From Tistlia consotensis USBA 355 (lineage in GTDB: Bacteria > Pseudomonadota > Alphaproteobacteria > Kiloniellales > DSM-21159), in contig NZ_FWZX01000020.1 of NCBI RefSeq assembly GCF_900177295.1, positions 62,001-126,000 of the forward strand: a stretch of DNA of 64,000 nt. The letters are read 5' to 3'. The position numbers were made by a program, and so were the translations under genes. The notes beneath the pieces were generated by a model, which was given only the letters and a program-made list of their open reading frames with translations, had not been told where the DNA came from and ran no database searches. Positions 17,938 to 26,564 of the stretch are shown here, piece by piece (position 1 is the first letter of the stretch; every line of letters starts with the position of its first letter).

Positions 17938-19578
17938 TCAGCTCCGCTTTAGGCCCCGGACGTCGGGCACGCGATGGAACCAGTACTCGTAGCCGCTGAC
18001 GCCGTTGGTGCCGACGTTGAGCGCCGGCTGCCACAGCGGGATGCGCGGCAGGTCGTCGATCGCGATCTCGAAGAGACGCTTGATCTTGGGCGCGTAGGCG
18101 GGGTTCGAGGTCTGCATGTCGAGCGTCTCGCCGACCAGCGTCTCGATCTCCGGGTTGTCGTAGTTCGAGGAGTTGAACAGGTGCCCCTTCTCGTAGGTCC
18201 AGTAGAAGTAGTAGCAGGGGTAGTTCAGCCAGCCGCCGAAGTTCTCCAGGTGCAGCGGCAGGCGCTTCTCGACCAGCGAGGCGGTGCGCCAGTTGGCGCC
18301 CGGGATCTTGTCGATCGTCGTCTTGATGCCGATCTTGGCCAGGCTCTCCTGGATCAGCAGGGCCGTCGGCTCCATCCAGTCGATGCCGAGGCTGATCGAG
18401 AAGGGCACCTCGAAGCCGCTGGCGAAGCCGCTCTTGGCCATATGCTCCTTGGCCTTGTCGAGGTCGGTGTCGTAGGGGAAGGGCCGCGGCCAGGCGATCG
18501 AATCGATCTCCGGCTTGCCGCCCCACATCGGCGTGCCCTGGCCGTAGGCCGCGGTCTCGAAGATCGCCTGGTAGGGGATCGCGCAGGCCACGGCCTTGCG
18601 CACGTTCGAATCCCGGAAGGGCTCGAACTTGTAGTTCAGGCCGACGCAGTTGATGCAGTTCTCGATCGGCGTCGAGGAGACCTGGACCTTGCCCGACCTG
18701 GCGAGCTCCTGGGCGTCCTTGTCGGGCATGCCGAAGGACACCTGGACGTCGCCGCGCTCCAGCAGGGCGCGCCGGTTCGAGGGGTTCGGGACCTCGCGGA
18801 TGATGACCCGCTTGAGCCCCGGCAGCGGCCCGCCGGCCCAGTCGTCGTTGCGCTCGTAGACCAGCTGCTGGCCCGGATCCCAGCGCACCACCTTGAAGGC
18901 GCCCGAGCCGGCCGTCGTCTTGTGCAGGTAGTCCATCGCCCAGGGATCCTTGGCCGTGGCATGGGCCTTGGCGAGCTTCGAGTTGATGACGAAGGGCACC
19001 GGCACGGCGAGGTCCGGCAGGGTCAGCTTCGAGGGCCGCAGCAGGTGCAGCTTGAAGGTCTTCTCGTCGACCGCCTCGAACTGCTCGGGCTTCTCCAGCA
19101 GGCCGGCCTTCATCTGGACGGTCGGGAAGCCGCCGACGGTCACGGCGCGCTCGAAGGACCAGCGCACGTCCTCGGCGGTCACCGGCGTGCCGTCCCAGAA
19201 CCTGGCCGCGGGCTTGAGGTGGAAGGTGATCGAGTCCTCGGCGATGTCCCAGCTCTCGGCCAGCTCCGGCACGATCTGCGAGTAGTCGTAGGACAGGCTG
19301 CCGTCGGGCAGCGTCTTGGTGCCGAAGGAGACCAGGCGGTCGTAGCAGTTGACCGCGACCTCGTAGCTCGGCCGGTTGGTGCCGGTCCGGTGCAGGTCCA
19401 GGCTGTTGATCGTGCCGCCGATCACCACCACGGCCGTATCGGAGGCGCCGGCCTGCACCGGCAGGACCTTGAGGAACGGCAGCAGGCCGGCGCCGGCGGC
19501 GGCCGCGCCCGTCATGCCGAGGAAGCCGCGCCGCGTCGTGCCGGAGCCCGCGTCGCCGCGTCGAGTGCCTTGCGTCAT
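17938..19578 (-). CDS. Opp/Dpp-type ABC transporter substrate-binding protein
   Basis: A 546-residue extracytoplasmic solute-binding protein of the SBP_bac_5 family. The N-terminus has a twin-arginine signal, TTRRGFLGMTGAAAAG, so export is probably by the Tat system. Body features include LDLHRTGTNRPSYEV, the NCYDRLVSFG region and VRWSFERAV. These proteins bind peptides, nickel, opines, glutathione or other compounds. The transcription unit runs binding protein, two permeases, double ATPase, allophanate hydrolase, which suggests import of a nitrogen compound. A divergent LysR gene shares the upstream region. Confidence 0.94.
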   Translation of the reverse strand: MTQGTRRGDAGSGTTRRGFLGMTGAAAAGAGLLPFLKVLPVQAGASDTAVVVIGGTINSLDLHRTGTNRPSYEVAVNCYDRLVSFGTKTLPDGSLSYDYSQIVPELAESWDIAEDSITFHLKPAARFWDGTPVTAEDVRWSFERAVTVGGFPTVQMKAGLLEKPEQFEAVDEKTFKLHLLRPSKLTLPDLAVPVPFVINSKLAKAHATAKDPWAMDYLHKTTAGSGAFKVVRWDPGQQLVYERNDDWAGGPLPGLKRVIIREVPNPSNRRALLERGDVQVSFGMPDKDAQELARSGKVQVSSTPIENCINCVGLNYKFEPFRDSNVRKAVACAIPYQAIFETAAYGQGTPMWGGKPEIDSIAWPRPFPYDTDLDKAKEHMAKSGFASGFEVPFSISLGIDWMEPTALLIQESLAKIGIKTTIDKIPGANWRTASLVEKRLPLHLENFGGWLNYPCYYFYWTYEKGHLFNSSNYDNPEIETLVGETLDMQTSNPAYAPKIKRLFEIAIDDLPRIPLWQPALNVGTNGVSGYEYWFHRVPDVRGLKRS

Positions 19579-19687
19579 CCCGCTCTACCCCTCTGTTCGC
19601 GGCCGCCGCCGGAGATGCGGGCGGCCTGTTCTGGGCTCGACGCTAGGGAGGGCGACTGTTTCCGTCTTCTGCTATTGTCGAACCCTT

Positions 19688-19708
19688 CCGGTGAAAAAAA
19701 TGCACCGG
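19688..19708. promoter_or_regulatory. Inverted repeat in the divergent LysR / ABC importer promoter
   Basis: CCGGTG and CACCGG form a perfect 6-base inverted repeat separated by nine bases that are mostly A (19688-19708). It sits 20 bases before the LysR start and about 110 bases from the divergent binding-protein gene. Interrupted dyads in such gaps are the usual LysR operators; this one could serve autoregulation. Function is inference. Confidence 0.4.
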
Positions 19709-19728
19709 TCGTGAAAGAGGCCTTTGCC

Positions 19729-20637
19729 ATGAGGCACTTGCTGACCTACCGCTACATCGATGCCATCTCGAAAGCCGGCTCGATCCGGCAGGCGGCCGAG
19801 GCGCTGAACATCACGCCCTCGGCGCTGAACCGGCGGGTCCAGGCCTTCGAGGAGGAGCTGGGCACGCCGGTCTTCGAGCGGCTGCCGCGCGGCGTCCGGC
19901 TCAACACCGTGGGCGAGCTGCTGATCCAGCACATCCGCAGCCAGATCTCCGACATCGAGCGGCTGAAGTCGAAGATCGCCGACCTGGAGGGCATCCGGCG
20001 CGGCCACGTGCCGATCGCCTGCAGCCAGGCGCTGCTGCCCTATTTCCTGCCGCGCCAGATCACCGCCTACCGGACCGAGCATCCGGCGGTGACCTTCTCG
20101 GTGCTGCCGCGCGACCGGACCGCCGCCGAGCAGGCGCTGCTCGACTACAGCTGCGACCTCGCCCTGGTCTTCGAGCCGGTGCGGCTCGCCGAGTTCCAGA
20201 CCCTGGCCGTGGTCCGCCAGCCGGTCCATGCGGTGATGGCGCCGGACCATCCGCTGGCCGAGCGCGAGAGCCTGCGGCTGCGCGACTGCCTGCGCCATCC
20301 GCTCTGCCTGCCGACCGCGCCCTACGGCGTGCGCCAGCTGCTCGAGCAGGCGGCCGCGGCCAAGGGCCAGGCGCTGACCCCGCTGGTCCAGTCCGATTCC
20401 TTCGAGTTCCTGCGCCACTACGCCCGGGCCGAGCGCATCCTGGCCTTCCACATCCCGATCGGCCTGGAGCCGCCGCGCCACCCCGAGGACCTGGTCAGCC
20501 GGCCGATCGACGAGCGCGACGTGCCGGCCGGCCTGCTGCTGCTCGGCCAGCTGCGCCACCGCGCCCTGCCCGTCGCCTCGGCACGCTTCGCCGACCGGCT
20601 GCTGACCGCCTTCCAGGCCGAGTTCGAGGCCGCCTGA
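19729..20637 (+). CDS. LysR family transcriptional regulator, divergent from the Opp-type importer
   Basis: A 302-residue LysR protein beginning MRHLLTYRYIDAISKAGSIR. The DNA-binding helix region contains QAAEALNITPSALNRRVQAFEEELG. The effector domain starts near residue 90 (GHVPIACSQALLPYFLPRQI). The frame is open far upstream, but the family alignment and position fix the ATG at 19729. Divergence from the binding-protein gene makes it the likely regulator of the importer and allophanate hydrolase. Confidence 0.93.
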   Translation: MRHLLTYRYIDAISKAGSIRQAAEALNITPSALNRRVQAFEEELGTPVFERLPRGVRLNTVGELLIQHIRSQISDIERLKSKIADLEGIRRGHVPIACSQALLPYFLPRQITAYRTEHPAVTFSVLPRDRTAAEQALLDYSCDLALVFEPVRLAEFQTLAVVRQPVHAVMAPDHPLAERESLRLRDCLRHPLCLPTAPYGVRQLLEQAAAAKGQALTPLVQSDSFEFLRHYARAERILAFHIPIGLEPPRHPEDLVSRPIDERDVPAGLLLLGQLRHRALPVASARFADRLLTAFQAEFEAA

Positions 20638-20669
20638 CGGACCGGCTGGGGAAGCGGCCGGCCGGAGGC

Positions 20670-21587
20670 TCAGGCCGGAAAGCCCGTCGCCTTGGCGCCG
20701 TTGAAGTGGACCGTGCCGAGGCCGGAGACGTCGTAGCCGCCGTACTCGGCGACGCGCGCCTTGAAGGGCTCGGTGCGGCAGAAGGCGAGCAGCGCCTGCA
20801 TCGGCGGCTCGAACCAGGCCCAGCGGTCGACCAGCAGGTCGAAGCGCTCGCGCACCAGCGGCACGAAGGCGAGGCGGAACTGCCTGGCCAGGGCGGCGAT
20901 GCCGAAGGCGGCGTCGGCCTTGCCGTCGTAGACCGCCAGCACCGCCTCGGTCTCGGTGCGCATCGGCGGCAGGGGCGACAGAGCCTCCAGCGACAGGCCC
21001 TCGCGCGCCAGCAGCTGCAGCAGCAGGGTCTGGCTGCCGGCACCGGTCTGGCGCGGCGCCAGGCGCAGGCCCTTGAGGTCGCTCAGCGCGTGGACCCGCT
21101 CGGCGATCTCCGGCGAGACCGCCAGGCCGCGCTCGCGCCAAGCCCATTCCATCAGGATCACCGGCTCGCCGGCGAAGCGCCGGCGCACCGCCTCGACGTT
21201 CCAGCCGTCGCCCTCGGCGGCGGCATCGGCCGACGGCAGATGCAGGCCGGTCGCCAGCCCCTCGCCGCGGGCGAAGCGCTCGAGCCCGTCCTGGCTGCCG
21301 TCGAACCAGGCCGCGAGGCCGGAGCGCGACTCGCGCAACGCCCATTCGAGCAGCGGATCGTGGCTGCCCAGCACGACCTTCGGCCGCACGCTGGCCGGCT
21401 CGGCGACCTGGCCGGAGCTCTTGCGCGCCAGCCAGGCATCGACGGCACGGCGCGGGAACAGCAGCTTGCCCATGGCCCGCGAGCAGGGCAACTCGCCCGA
21501 GGACGCGAGCTCGTAGACCTTGCGCTCGCGGATCCGCAGCAGCGTCGCAAGCTCCTTCGCGGTCAGATACTCGCTTTCCACCGGCAC
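20670..21587 (-). CDS. HTH (excisionase-type) regulator with a periplasmic-binding-protein-like domain
   Basis: A 305-residue protein. Residues about 8-54 form a MerR/excisionase-type helix-turn-helix (YLTAKELATLLRIRERKVYE, then GKLLFPRRAVDAWLA). The rest resembles the PBP_like substrate-binding domain related to molybdate- and tungstate-binding proteins (VVLGSHDPLLEWALRES; LLQLLAREGLSLEALSP). It therefore looks like a one-component sensor that binds a small ligand. It lies next to a molybdenum/tungsten formate dehydrogenase operon on the same strand, 210 bases beyond the beta-subunit gene, where similar regulators are often found. Molybdate, tungstate or formate are possible ligands; none is shown. 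Confidence 0.8.
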   Translation of the reverse strand: MPVESEYLTAKELATLLRIRERKVYELASSGELPCSRAMGKLLFPRRAVDAWLARKSSGQVAEPASVRPKVVLGSHDPLLEWALRESRSGLAAWFDGSQDGLERFARGEGLATGLHLPSADAAAEGDGWNVEAVRRRFAGEPVILMEWAWRERGLAVSPEIAERVHALSDLKGLRLAPRQTGAGSQTLLLQLLAREGLSLEALSPLPPMRTETEAVLAVYDGKADAAFGIAALARQFRLAFVPLVRERFDLLVDRWAWFEPPMQALLAFCRTEPFKARVAEYGGYDVSGLGTVHFNGAKATGFPA

Positions 21588-21797
21588 CCTGCCACCTGCG
21601 CTCGGAGCGCGGCGCCGCCGCGACCCGGGACTGCAGAACTCGACGCTCCAGAGGGTCCAGAGATACCGCCTGGGTGCGGCCTGTCAATCGCCCGGGCTGC
21701 AGACGCGCAGAAACCCGCCCGGCAACAGGCGCCGCCGGACGGGTCCCGATCCCCCAAAGACCGGCAGGACGGCGAGCGCCCGGCCGGTCCACGCGCC

Positions 21798-22391
21798 CTA
21801 GCTGGCGCCGCCCTTGTAGGCGCTGCCCCAGCCCCAGGCGCCCGAGCCGAAGCCGCGGGCGACGACGCGCTCGCGGTAGATCGCCGACACCATGTCGCCG
21901 TCACCGGCCAGCAGCGCCTTGGTCGAGCACATCTCCGCGCAGATCGGCAGCTTGCCCTCGGCCAGGCGGTTGCGGCCGTACTTCTCGAATTCGGCGGCCG
22001 AGTTGTCCTTCTCCGGACCGCCGCCGCAGAAGGTGCACTTGTCCATCTTGCCGCGGGTGCCGAAGTTGCCGGCCTGCGGGTACTGCGGCGCCCCGAAGGG
22101 GCAGGCGTAGAAGCAGTAGCCGCAGCCGATGCACAGGTCCTTGGAGTGCAGGACCACGCCCTCCTCGGTCTGGTAGAAGCAGTCGACCGGGCAGACCGCC
22201 ATGCAGGGCGCGTCGGAGCAGTGCATGCAGGCCACCGAGATCGAGCGCTGCCCCGGCTTGCCGTCGTTGATGGTGACCACCCGGCGCCGGTTGATCCCCC
22301 AGGGGATCTCGTTCTCGTTCTTGCAGGCCGTGACGCAGGCGTTGCAGTTGATGCAACGGTCGGCGTCACAGAGGAACTTCATCCTGGCCAT
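21798..22391 (-). CDS. Formate dehydrogenase iron-sulfur (beta) subunit
   Basis: A 197-residue ferredoxin-like electron-transfer subunit with four cysteine clusters: CINCNACVTAC, CMHCSDAPCMAVC, CIGCGYCFYAC, and a fourth made of CTFC plus CAEMC. These would bind four [4Fe-4S] clusters. It passes electrons from the molybdopterin alpha subunit. Unlike FdnH/FdoH it is short and lacks the C-terminal membrane anchor helix. No Tat signal is seen, so it would be exported bound to the alpha subunit, as is usual. It starts 14 bases after the alpha-subunit stop. Confidence 0.95.
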   Translation of the reverse strand: MARMKFLCDADRCINCNACVTACKNENEIPWGINRRRVVTINDGKPGQRSISVACMHCSDAPCMAVCPVDCFYQTEEGVVLHSKDLCIGCGYCFYACPFGAPQYPQAGNFGTRGKMDKCTFCGGGPEKDNSAAEFEKYGRNRLAEGKLPICAEMCSTKALLAGDGDMVSAIYRERVVARGFGSGAWGWGSAYKGGAS

Positions 22392-22405
22392 CGTTCAGCT
22401 CCCCC

Positions 22406-25309
22406 TCAGGCTGCCCGGATACGACAGATCGAGACCTTGTTTTCCTGGATGTTGGTCACGGAGTCGTAGCCGTAGGTCATGATGATGTTGCCGGACTCGC
22501 CCATCACGTAGGGGCCGGTGCCGTCCGGGTACTTGCCGGACAGGTCCTTGCCCTGGAAGTGGCCGCCGAAGTGGTAGGGCACCCAGACGTTGCCCCGGGC
22601 GACCGTCTCGCTGACCCGGGCCTTGACCTTGATCGAGCCGCCCTCCGGGCTCTCGACGAAGACCATGTCGCCGTCCTTGATGCCGATGTTGTTGGCATCG
22701 CGCGGATTGATCTGGGCGAACATGTTCTGCTGCAGCTCGGCCAGCCAGATGTTGGCGAAGGACTTGGCGCCGCCGCCCTCCTGCTCGACCAGGCAGCCGG
22801 AGCTGAGCACCAGCGGGAACTCCTTGGAGAAGTCCTGCTTCTGGATCGAGGCGTACTTGATCGGCAGGCGGTACATCCGCGTGTCCTCGTAGGTCGGGTA
22901 GTCGGCCACGAGGTCGCGCCGCGGCGTGTAGAGCGGCTCGCGGTGCACCGGGATCGGATCCGGGAAGCCCCAGACCACGCAGCGGGCCTTGGCGTTGCCG
23001 AAGGGCGCGCAGCCGTGCTTGACCGCGACCCGCTGGATGCCGCCCGACAGGTCGGTCTTCCAGTTGGTCTTGTCGCCGGCCACCTTCTCGATCGCCGCCC
23101 GCTCGGCGTCGGTCAGGTCCTTGTCCCAGCCGAGCTTCTTCAGCATGGCCATGGTGAACTCGGGATAGCCGTCCTTGATCTCCGAGCCGAGCGGATAGGT
23201 CGAGCCCTCGACGCCGCCCTCGGCCAGCAGGTTGCCGCCGCCCCACTCCTTCGGCGCCTCGACGCCGAAGCGGGCGCGGAAGCCGAGGCCGCCCTGCGAG
23301 ACCTCCTTCGAGGGATCGTAGAGGTTCGGCGTGCCGGGATGCTTCATCTCCGGCGTGCCCCAGCAGGGCCAGGGCAGGCCGTAGTACTCGCCGTCGCAGG
23401 GGCCGCCGTTGGCCCGCAGCGTCGTCTTGTCGAAGGTCTGCTGGTTCTGCATGTGCAGCCGCAGGCGCTCGGGCGACTGGCCGGTGTAGCCGATCGTCCA
23501 GAGGCCGCGGTTCATCTCGCGCAGGATGTCGTCGATGAACGGCTCGCTGCCGTTGACCTTGATGTTCTTGAACAGCTTGTCGGCATAGCCGAACTTCTGC
23601 GCGAAGAGGTACATGATCTCGTGGTCGGGCTTCGACTCGAAGATCGGCTCGACGACCTTCTCGCGCCACTGCAGCGAGCGGTTCGAGGCCGTGACCGAGC
23701 CGGTCGTCTCGAACTGGCTGGCCGCCGGCAGCATGTACACGCCGTCGGTGCGGTCGTTGATGATCGCCGACAGCGGCACGTAGGGGTCGACCAGGACCAG
23801 CAGCTCCAGCTTGTCGAAGGCCTTCCAGTGCTCGGGCAGCCGGGTCAGCGAGTTGACCGAGTGGCCCCAGAAGACCATGGCCCTCAGGTTGTCCGGCTGG
23901 TCGATGTCCTTCTTGTCCTGGAGCACCAGCTCGTACCAGCGCGACACCGGCGTGCCGGCCGTCTCCATCAGCTTCTGGTCGGCGAACTGGCCCTTCAGCC
24001 ACTCGTAGTCGACGTCCCAGACCCGCGACCAGTGCTTCCAGGCGCCGGTCGAGAGGCCGTAGTAGCCGGGCAGGGTGTGGCAGAGCACGCCCATGTCGGT
24101 GGCACCCTGCACGTTGTCGTGGCCGCGGAAGATGTTGGTGCCGCCGCCTTCCTTGCCGACGTTGCCGAGCGCCAGCTGCAGGATCGGCATGGCCCGGGTG
24201 TTGCTGCTGCCGATGGTGTGCTGGGTCATGCCCAGGGTCCAGGTCAGGCAGACCGGCTTGCTGGTGACCAGCGTGCGGGCGACGCGGCGCAGCTGCGAGC
24301 CGGGCACGCCGCTGACGCGCTCGACCTCCTCGGGCGTCCAGCGCCGGACCTCCTCGCGGATGTGGTCCATGCCCCAGACGCGCTGGCGGATGTACTCCTT
24401 GTCCTCCCACTCGTTCTCGAAGATGTGCCAGAGGATGCCCCAGATCACCGCGATGTCGGTGCCGGGCCGCGACTGCACGTGCTCGGTGGCGTGGGCCGCC
24501 GTGCGGGTGAAGCGCGGGTCGACGACGATGAAGGCGGCGTTGTTCTGCTCCTTGGCCTTCAGGATGTGCAGCATCGAGACCGGGTGCGCCTCGGCGGGGT
24601 TGCCGCCGAAGGTGATGATCGCCCTCGAGTTGTGCATGTCCGGGAAGGAGTTGGTCATCGCGCCGTAGCCCCAGGTGTTCGCGACGCCCGCGACCGTGCT
24701 GGAGTGGCAGATGCGCGCCTGGTGGTCGGTGTTGTTCGAGCCCCAGAAGGCGGCGTACTTGCGGAACAGGTAGGCCTGCTCGTTGCTGTGCTTGGCCGAG
24801 CCGAGCCAGTAGACCGAGTCGGGACCGGACTCCTTGCGGATCTTCATCATCTGGTCGCCGATCTCGCCGATCGCCTGGTCCCAGGAGACCCGCTGCCACT
24901 TGCCGCCGACCAGCTTCATCGGATAGCGCAGGCGGCGCACCGAGTTGGTCTCGTCGCGCACCGCGGCACCCTTGGCGCAGTAGCCGCCGTTGTTGATCGG
25001 GCTGTCGAAGGCCGGCGCCTGGCGGATCCAGACGCCGTCCTGGACCTCGGCCTTGATGGCGCAGCCGACCGCGCAGAAGGTGCAGACGCTGTTCTTGACC
25101 TGGACCGGCGAGCCGCTCTCGGCCGGCGCCTTGGTCTCGGCCGAGGAGCGCACGCCCATCAGCGGCACCGAGGCGACGCCGAGGCCGGCGGCCGCCAGGC
25201 CCGAGCGCCTGAGGAAGGTCCGGCGGTCGATCGTGCCGCTCGCGAGATTGGCGATTACCGGTGCGAACCGCGTGCCGCGGGCCGTGCCGTCGCTGCGCTT
25301 CCTGAGCAT
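22406..25309 (-). CDS. Formate dehydrogenase molybdopterin (alpha) subunit, Cys form, Tat-exported
   Basis: A 967-residue catalytic subunit. A twin-arginine signal is near residues 27-50 (IDRRTFLRRSGLAAAG). The [4Fe-4S] ligands are C76, C79, C83 and C111. In E. coli FdnG the motif QARVUHGPT contains selenocysteine; here the match is QARICHSST, so the metal ligand is Cys201 encoded by TGC, and no SECIS element is needed. The region AIITFGGNPAEAHP also matches. The C-terminal molydopterin-dinucleotide-binding domain is present. It oxidises formate to CO2, presumably in the periplasm. The ATG at 25309 has GGGAGAGA upstream; the longer open frame to 25603 is not needed. Confidence 0.96.
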   Translation of the reverse strand: MLRKRSDGTARGTRFAPVIANLASGTIDRRTFLRRSGLAAAGLGVASVPLMGVRSSAETKAPAESGSPVQVKNSVCTFCAVGCAIKAEVQDGVWIRQAPAFDSPINNGGYCAKGAAVRDETNSVRRLRYPMKLVGGKWQRVSWDQAIGEIGDQMMKIRKESGPDSVYWLGSAKHSNEQAYLFRKYAAFWGSNNTDHQARICHSSTVAGVANTWGYGAMTNSFPDMHNSRAIITFGGNPAEAHPVSMLHILKAKEQNNAAFIVVDPRFTRTAAHATEHVQSRPGTDIAVIWGILWHIFENEWEDKEYIRQRVWGMDHIREEVRRWTPEEVERVSGVPGSQLRRVARTLVTSKPVCLTWTLGMTQHTIGSSNTRAMPILQLALGNVGKEGGGTNIFRGHDNVQGATDMGVLCHTLPGYYGLSTGAWKHWSRVWDVDYEWLKGQFADQKLMETAGTPVSRWYELVLQDKKDIDQPDNLRAMVFWGHSVNSLTRLPEHWKAFDKLELLVLVDPYVPLSAIINDRTDGVYMLPAASQFETTGSVTASNRSLQWREKVVEPIFESKPDHEIMYLFAQKFGYADKLFKNIKVNGSEPFIDDILREMNRGLWTIGYTGQSPERLRLHMQNQQTFDKTTLRANGGPCDGEYYGLPWPCWGTPEMKHPGTPNLYDPSKEVSQGGLGFRARFGVEAPKEWGGGNLLAEGGVEGSTYPLGSEIKDGYPEFTMAMLKKLGWDKDLTDAERAAIEKVAGDKTNWKTDLSGGIQRVAVKHGCAPFGNAKARCVVWGFPDPIPVHREPLYTPRRDLVADYPTYEDTRMYRLPIKYASIQKQDFSKEFPLVLSSGCLVEQEGGGAKSFANIWLAELQQNMFAQINPRDANNIGIKDGDMVFVESPEGGSIKVKARVSETVARGNVWVPYHFGGHFQGKDLSGKYPDGTGPYVMGESGNIIMTYGYDSVTNIQENKVSICRIRAA

Positions 25310-25341
25310 CTCTGTCTCTCCCTTTCCCAGCGGGCCGCGGC

Positions 25342-25560
25342 CTAGAAGCGCGCGAGCTTGTAGTAGGTCTCGATGTGCGGGGTGACGCGGTAGCCCGTCG
25401 TCTCGCCGTCGGCTGCGCCCGGCGCGGCCGCGGCCGCGCCGGCGGCGAGGGCGCCGGCCGCTCCGGCGACGCCGGCGAGGGCCCCGAGGCCGGCGAGCTT
25501 CGCCAGTCCCCGCCTGCTGACCGGATGCAGACTGCTCCTGCTCACTTCCTTGGCGGACAT
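25342..25560 (-). CDS. Small twin-arginine protein of formate dehydrogenase loci (TIGR02811-like)
   Basis: A 72-residue protein with a Tat signal (HPVSRRGLAKLAGLGALAG), an Ala-rich hydrophobic stretch and a short conserved tail ending YRVTPHIETYYKLARF. This matches the small 'formate dehydrogenase region TAT target' proteins that precede the alpha-subunit gene in many proteobacteria; their exact role is unknown. GAGGAGAG precedes the ATG at 25560. It is 32 bases upstream of the alpha gene on the same strand. Confidence 0.9.
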   Translation of the reverse strand: MSAKEVSRSSLHPVSRRGLAKLAGLGALAGVAGAAGALAAGAAAAAPGAADGETTGYRVTPHIETYYKLARF

Positions 25561-25904
25561 GGATCTCTCCTCTCGGGGCGGCACCGGACGGACCCGGCGC
25601 CACGACGCGTCGATGGGAGGATCGGACAGGGGATGGAGATGCGCGGATCCGGATCGCCGGCCGACGGAGCAGCGAAAGACAGAATCGCTGGTCGGGCCCA
25701 AGGCCCGCGCGGCGTAACCCGATTGCCCGCTTGTCGCGTCGGCATGAGGCCGCTTCGACCCCCTTTTTTCCGAGTCTCGGCTTTTACCGCCGATTTCCTC
25801 CCTGCCCGCAGACTATCGGAAAGGTCGCAGGGTTTCTACATGAAACGACACAAAACGCAGAACACCGGTGGAACCGCAGCGGAATGCAGGACGCTCGCCG
25901 GACC
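25561..25904. other. 344-base gene-free gap upstream of the formate dehydrogenase operon
   Basis: No supported gene lies here. The part around 25760-25870 is less GC-rich than its surroundings and should hold the promoter for the small Tat protein and the formate dehydrogenase genes (minus strand). A 15-base perfect interrupted palindrome, GTTTC-TACAT-GAAAC, is at 25832-25846, and a run of six T at 25763-25768. No convincing sigma-70 or sigma-54 box was found. Confidence 0.55.
25832..25846. promoter_or_regulatory. Candidate operator upstream of the formate dehydrogenase operon
   Basis: GTTTC-N5-GAAAC inverted repeat in the AT-richer part of the gap, about 275 bases before the first gene of the minus-strand unit. 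It could be a binding site for the HTH/binding-protein-domain regulator or another factor. This is a symmetry-based guess; a second copy was not found near fdhD. Confidence 0.3.
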
Positions 25905-26564
25905 TCAGCCTTCCAGGCCGAAGGCCTCGGTCTCGAGCGCGAGGAAGCACTCGCCCAGCCTGCCGACCGCAGCGTAGAAGCCGCCGGCCGGGGCCACCGA
26001 CCGCAGGTCCGCGAAGAAGCGCGGCGCCCAGCCTTGCAGGTGACGCCGGAAGAAGGCGGCCTGGCTCGCGACCGCGGCCGGGCCCTCGCCGAAGGCACCG
26101 AGGATCAGCCCGGCCATCATCTCGCAGAGCAGCGCGATGTGGTCCTCCGGCTCGCCGACCGCGCCGCTGCGCGCGATGCCCAGGCGCGCCATGTCCTCGC
26201 GGAGCGCGAGCAGCGCCTTGCCGTACTGCCGGCCGGCCAGATACCAGGAGGCGTAGGGCCGCAGCTCCTTCTGGTCGAGCCGGACGAACAGCGCCTGGTA
26301 TTCCTCGGCGACCGCCTCGGGATCGAGGCCGCGGGCACGCTCGCCGAGGGCCGCGACCGCGGCGGCGATGCTCTCCGCTTCCCCGGCGGCGCCCTCGGGC
26401 TCCGGCGCCAGGGCGCGGGCGACACGCAGCCGCTCCCCGTCCGGCGGCCCGATCAGCAGCAGCCCGATCAGCTGGTAGCCCTGGGCGCGCGCCAGCTCCT
26501 CCGGCTCCAGGTCCTGCCAGGCCGCCGCCGCCTCGGTCCCTTCGGGCACCGGCCCGGCGCTCAT
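25905..26564 (-). CDS. TorD/DmsD-family molybdoenzyme chaperone
   Basis: A 219-residue protein, all helical, with the TorD-family core: YQALFVRLDQKELRPYASWY, and the later EPEDHIALLCEMMAGLI containing the ExxDH signature. Family members bind the Tat signal of a molybdoenzyme and hold it until the cofactor is inserted. Here the client is presumably the alpha subunit of formate dehydrogenase. Its ATG overlaps the stop of the DUF3306 gene by four bases. A 344-base gap separates it from the small Tat gene. Confidence 0.92.
   Translation of the reverse strand: MSAGPVPEGTEAAAAWQDLEPEELARAQGYQLIGLLLIGPPDGERLRVARALAPEPEGAAGEAESIAAAVAALGERARGLDPEAVAEEYQALFVRLDQKELRPYASWYLAGRQYGKALLALREDMARLGIARSGAVGEPEDHIALLCEMMAGLILGAFGEGPAAVASQAAFFRRHLQGWAPRFFADLRSVAPAGGFYAAVGRLGECFLALETEAFGLEG

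Noticed and set aside
24707-24709. Possible selenocysteine codon in formate dehydrogenase alpha
   Set aside because: The codon at the metal-ligand position is TGC (Cys201), not TGA, so no recoding is required.
22559-25345. 928-codon plus-strand frame opposite formate dehydrogenase alpha
   Set aside because: Translation lacks domains and is a GC-bias shadow; the opposite strand encodes a complete molybdoenzyme.
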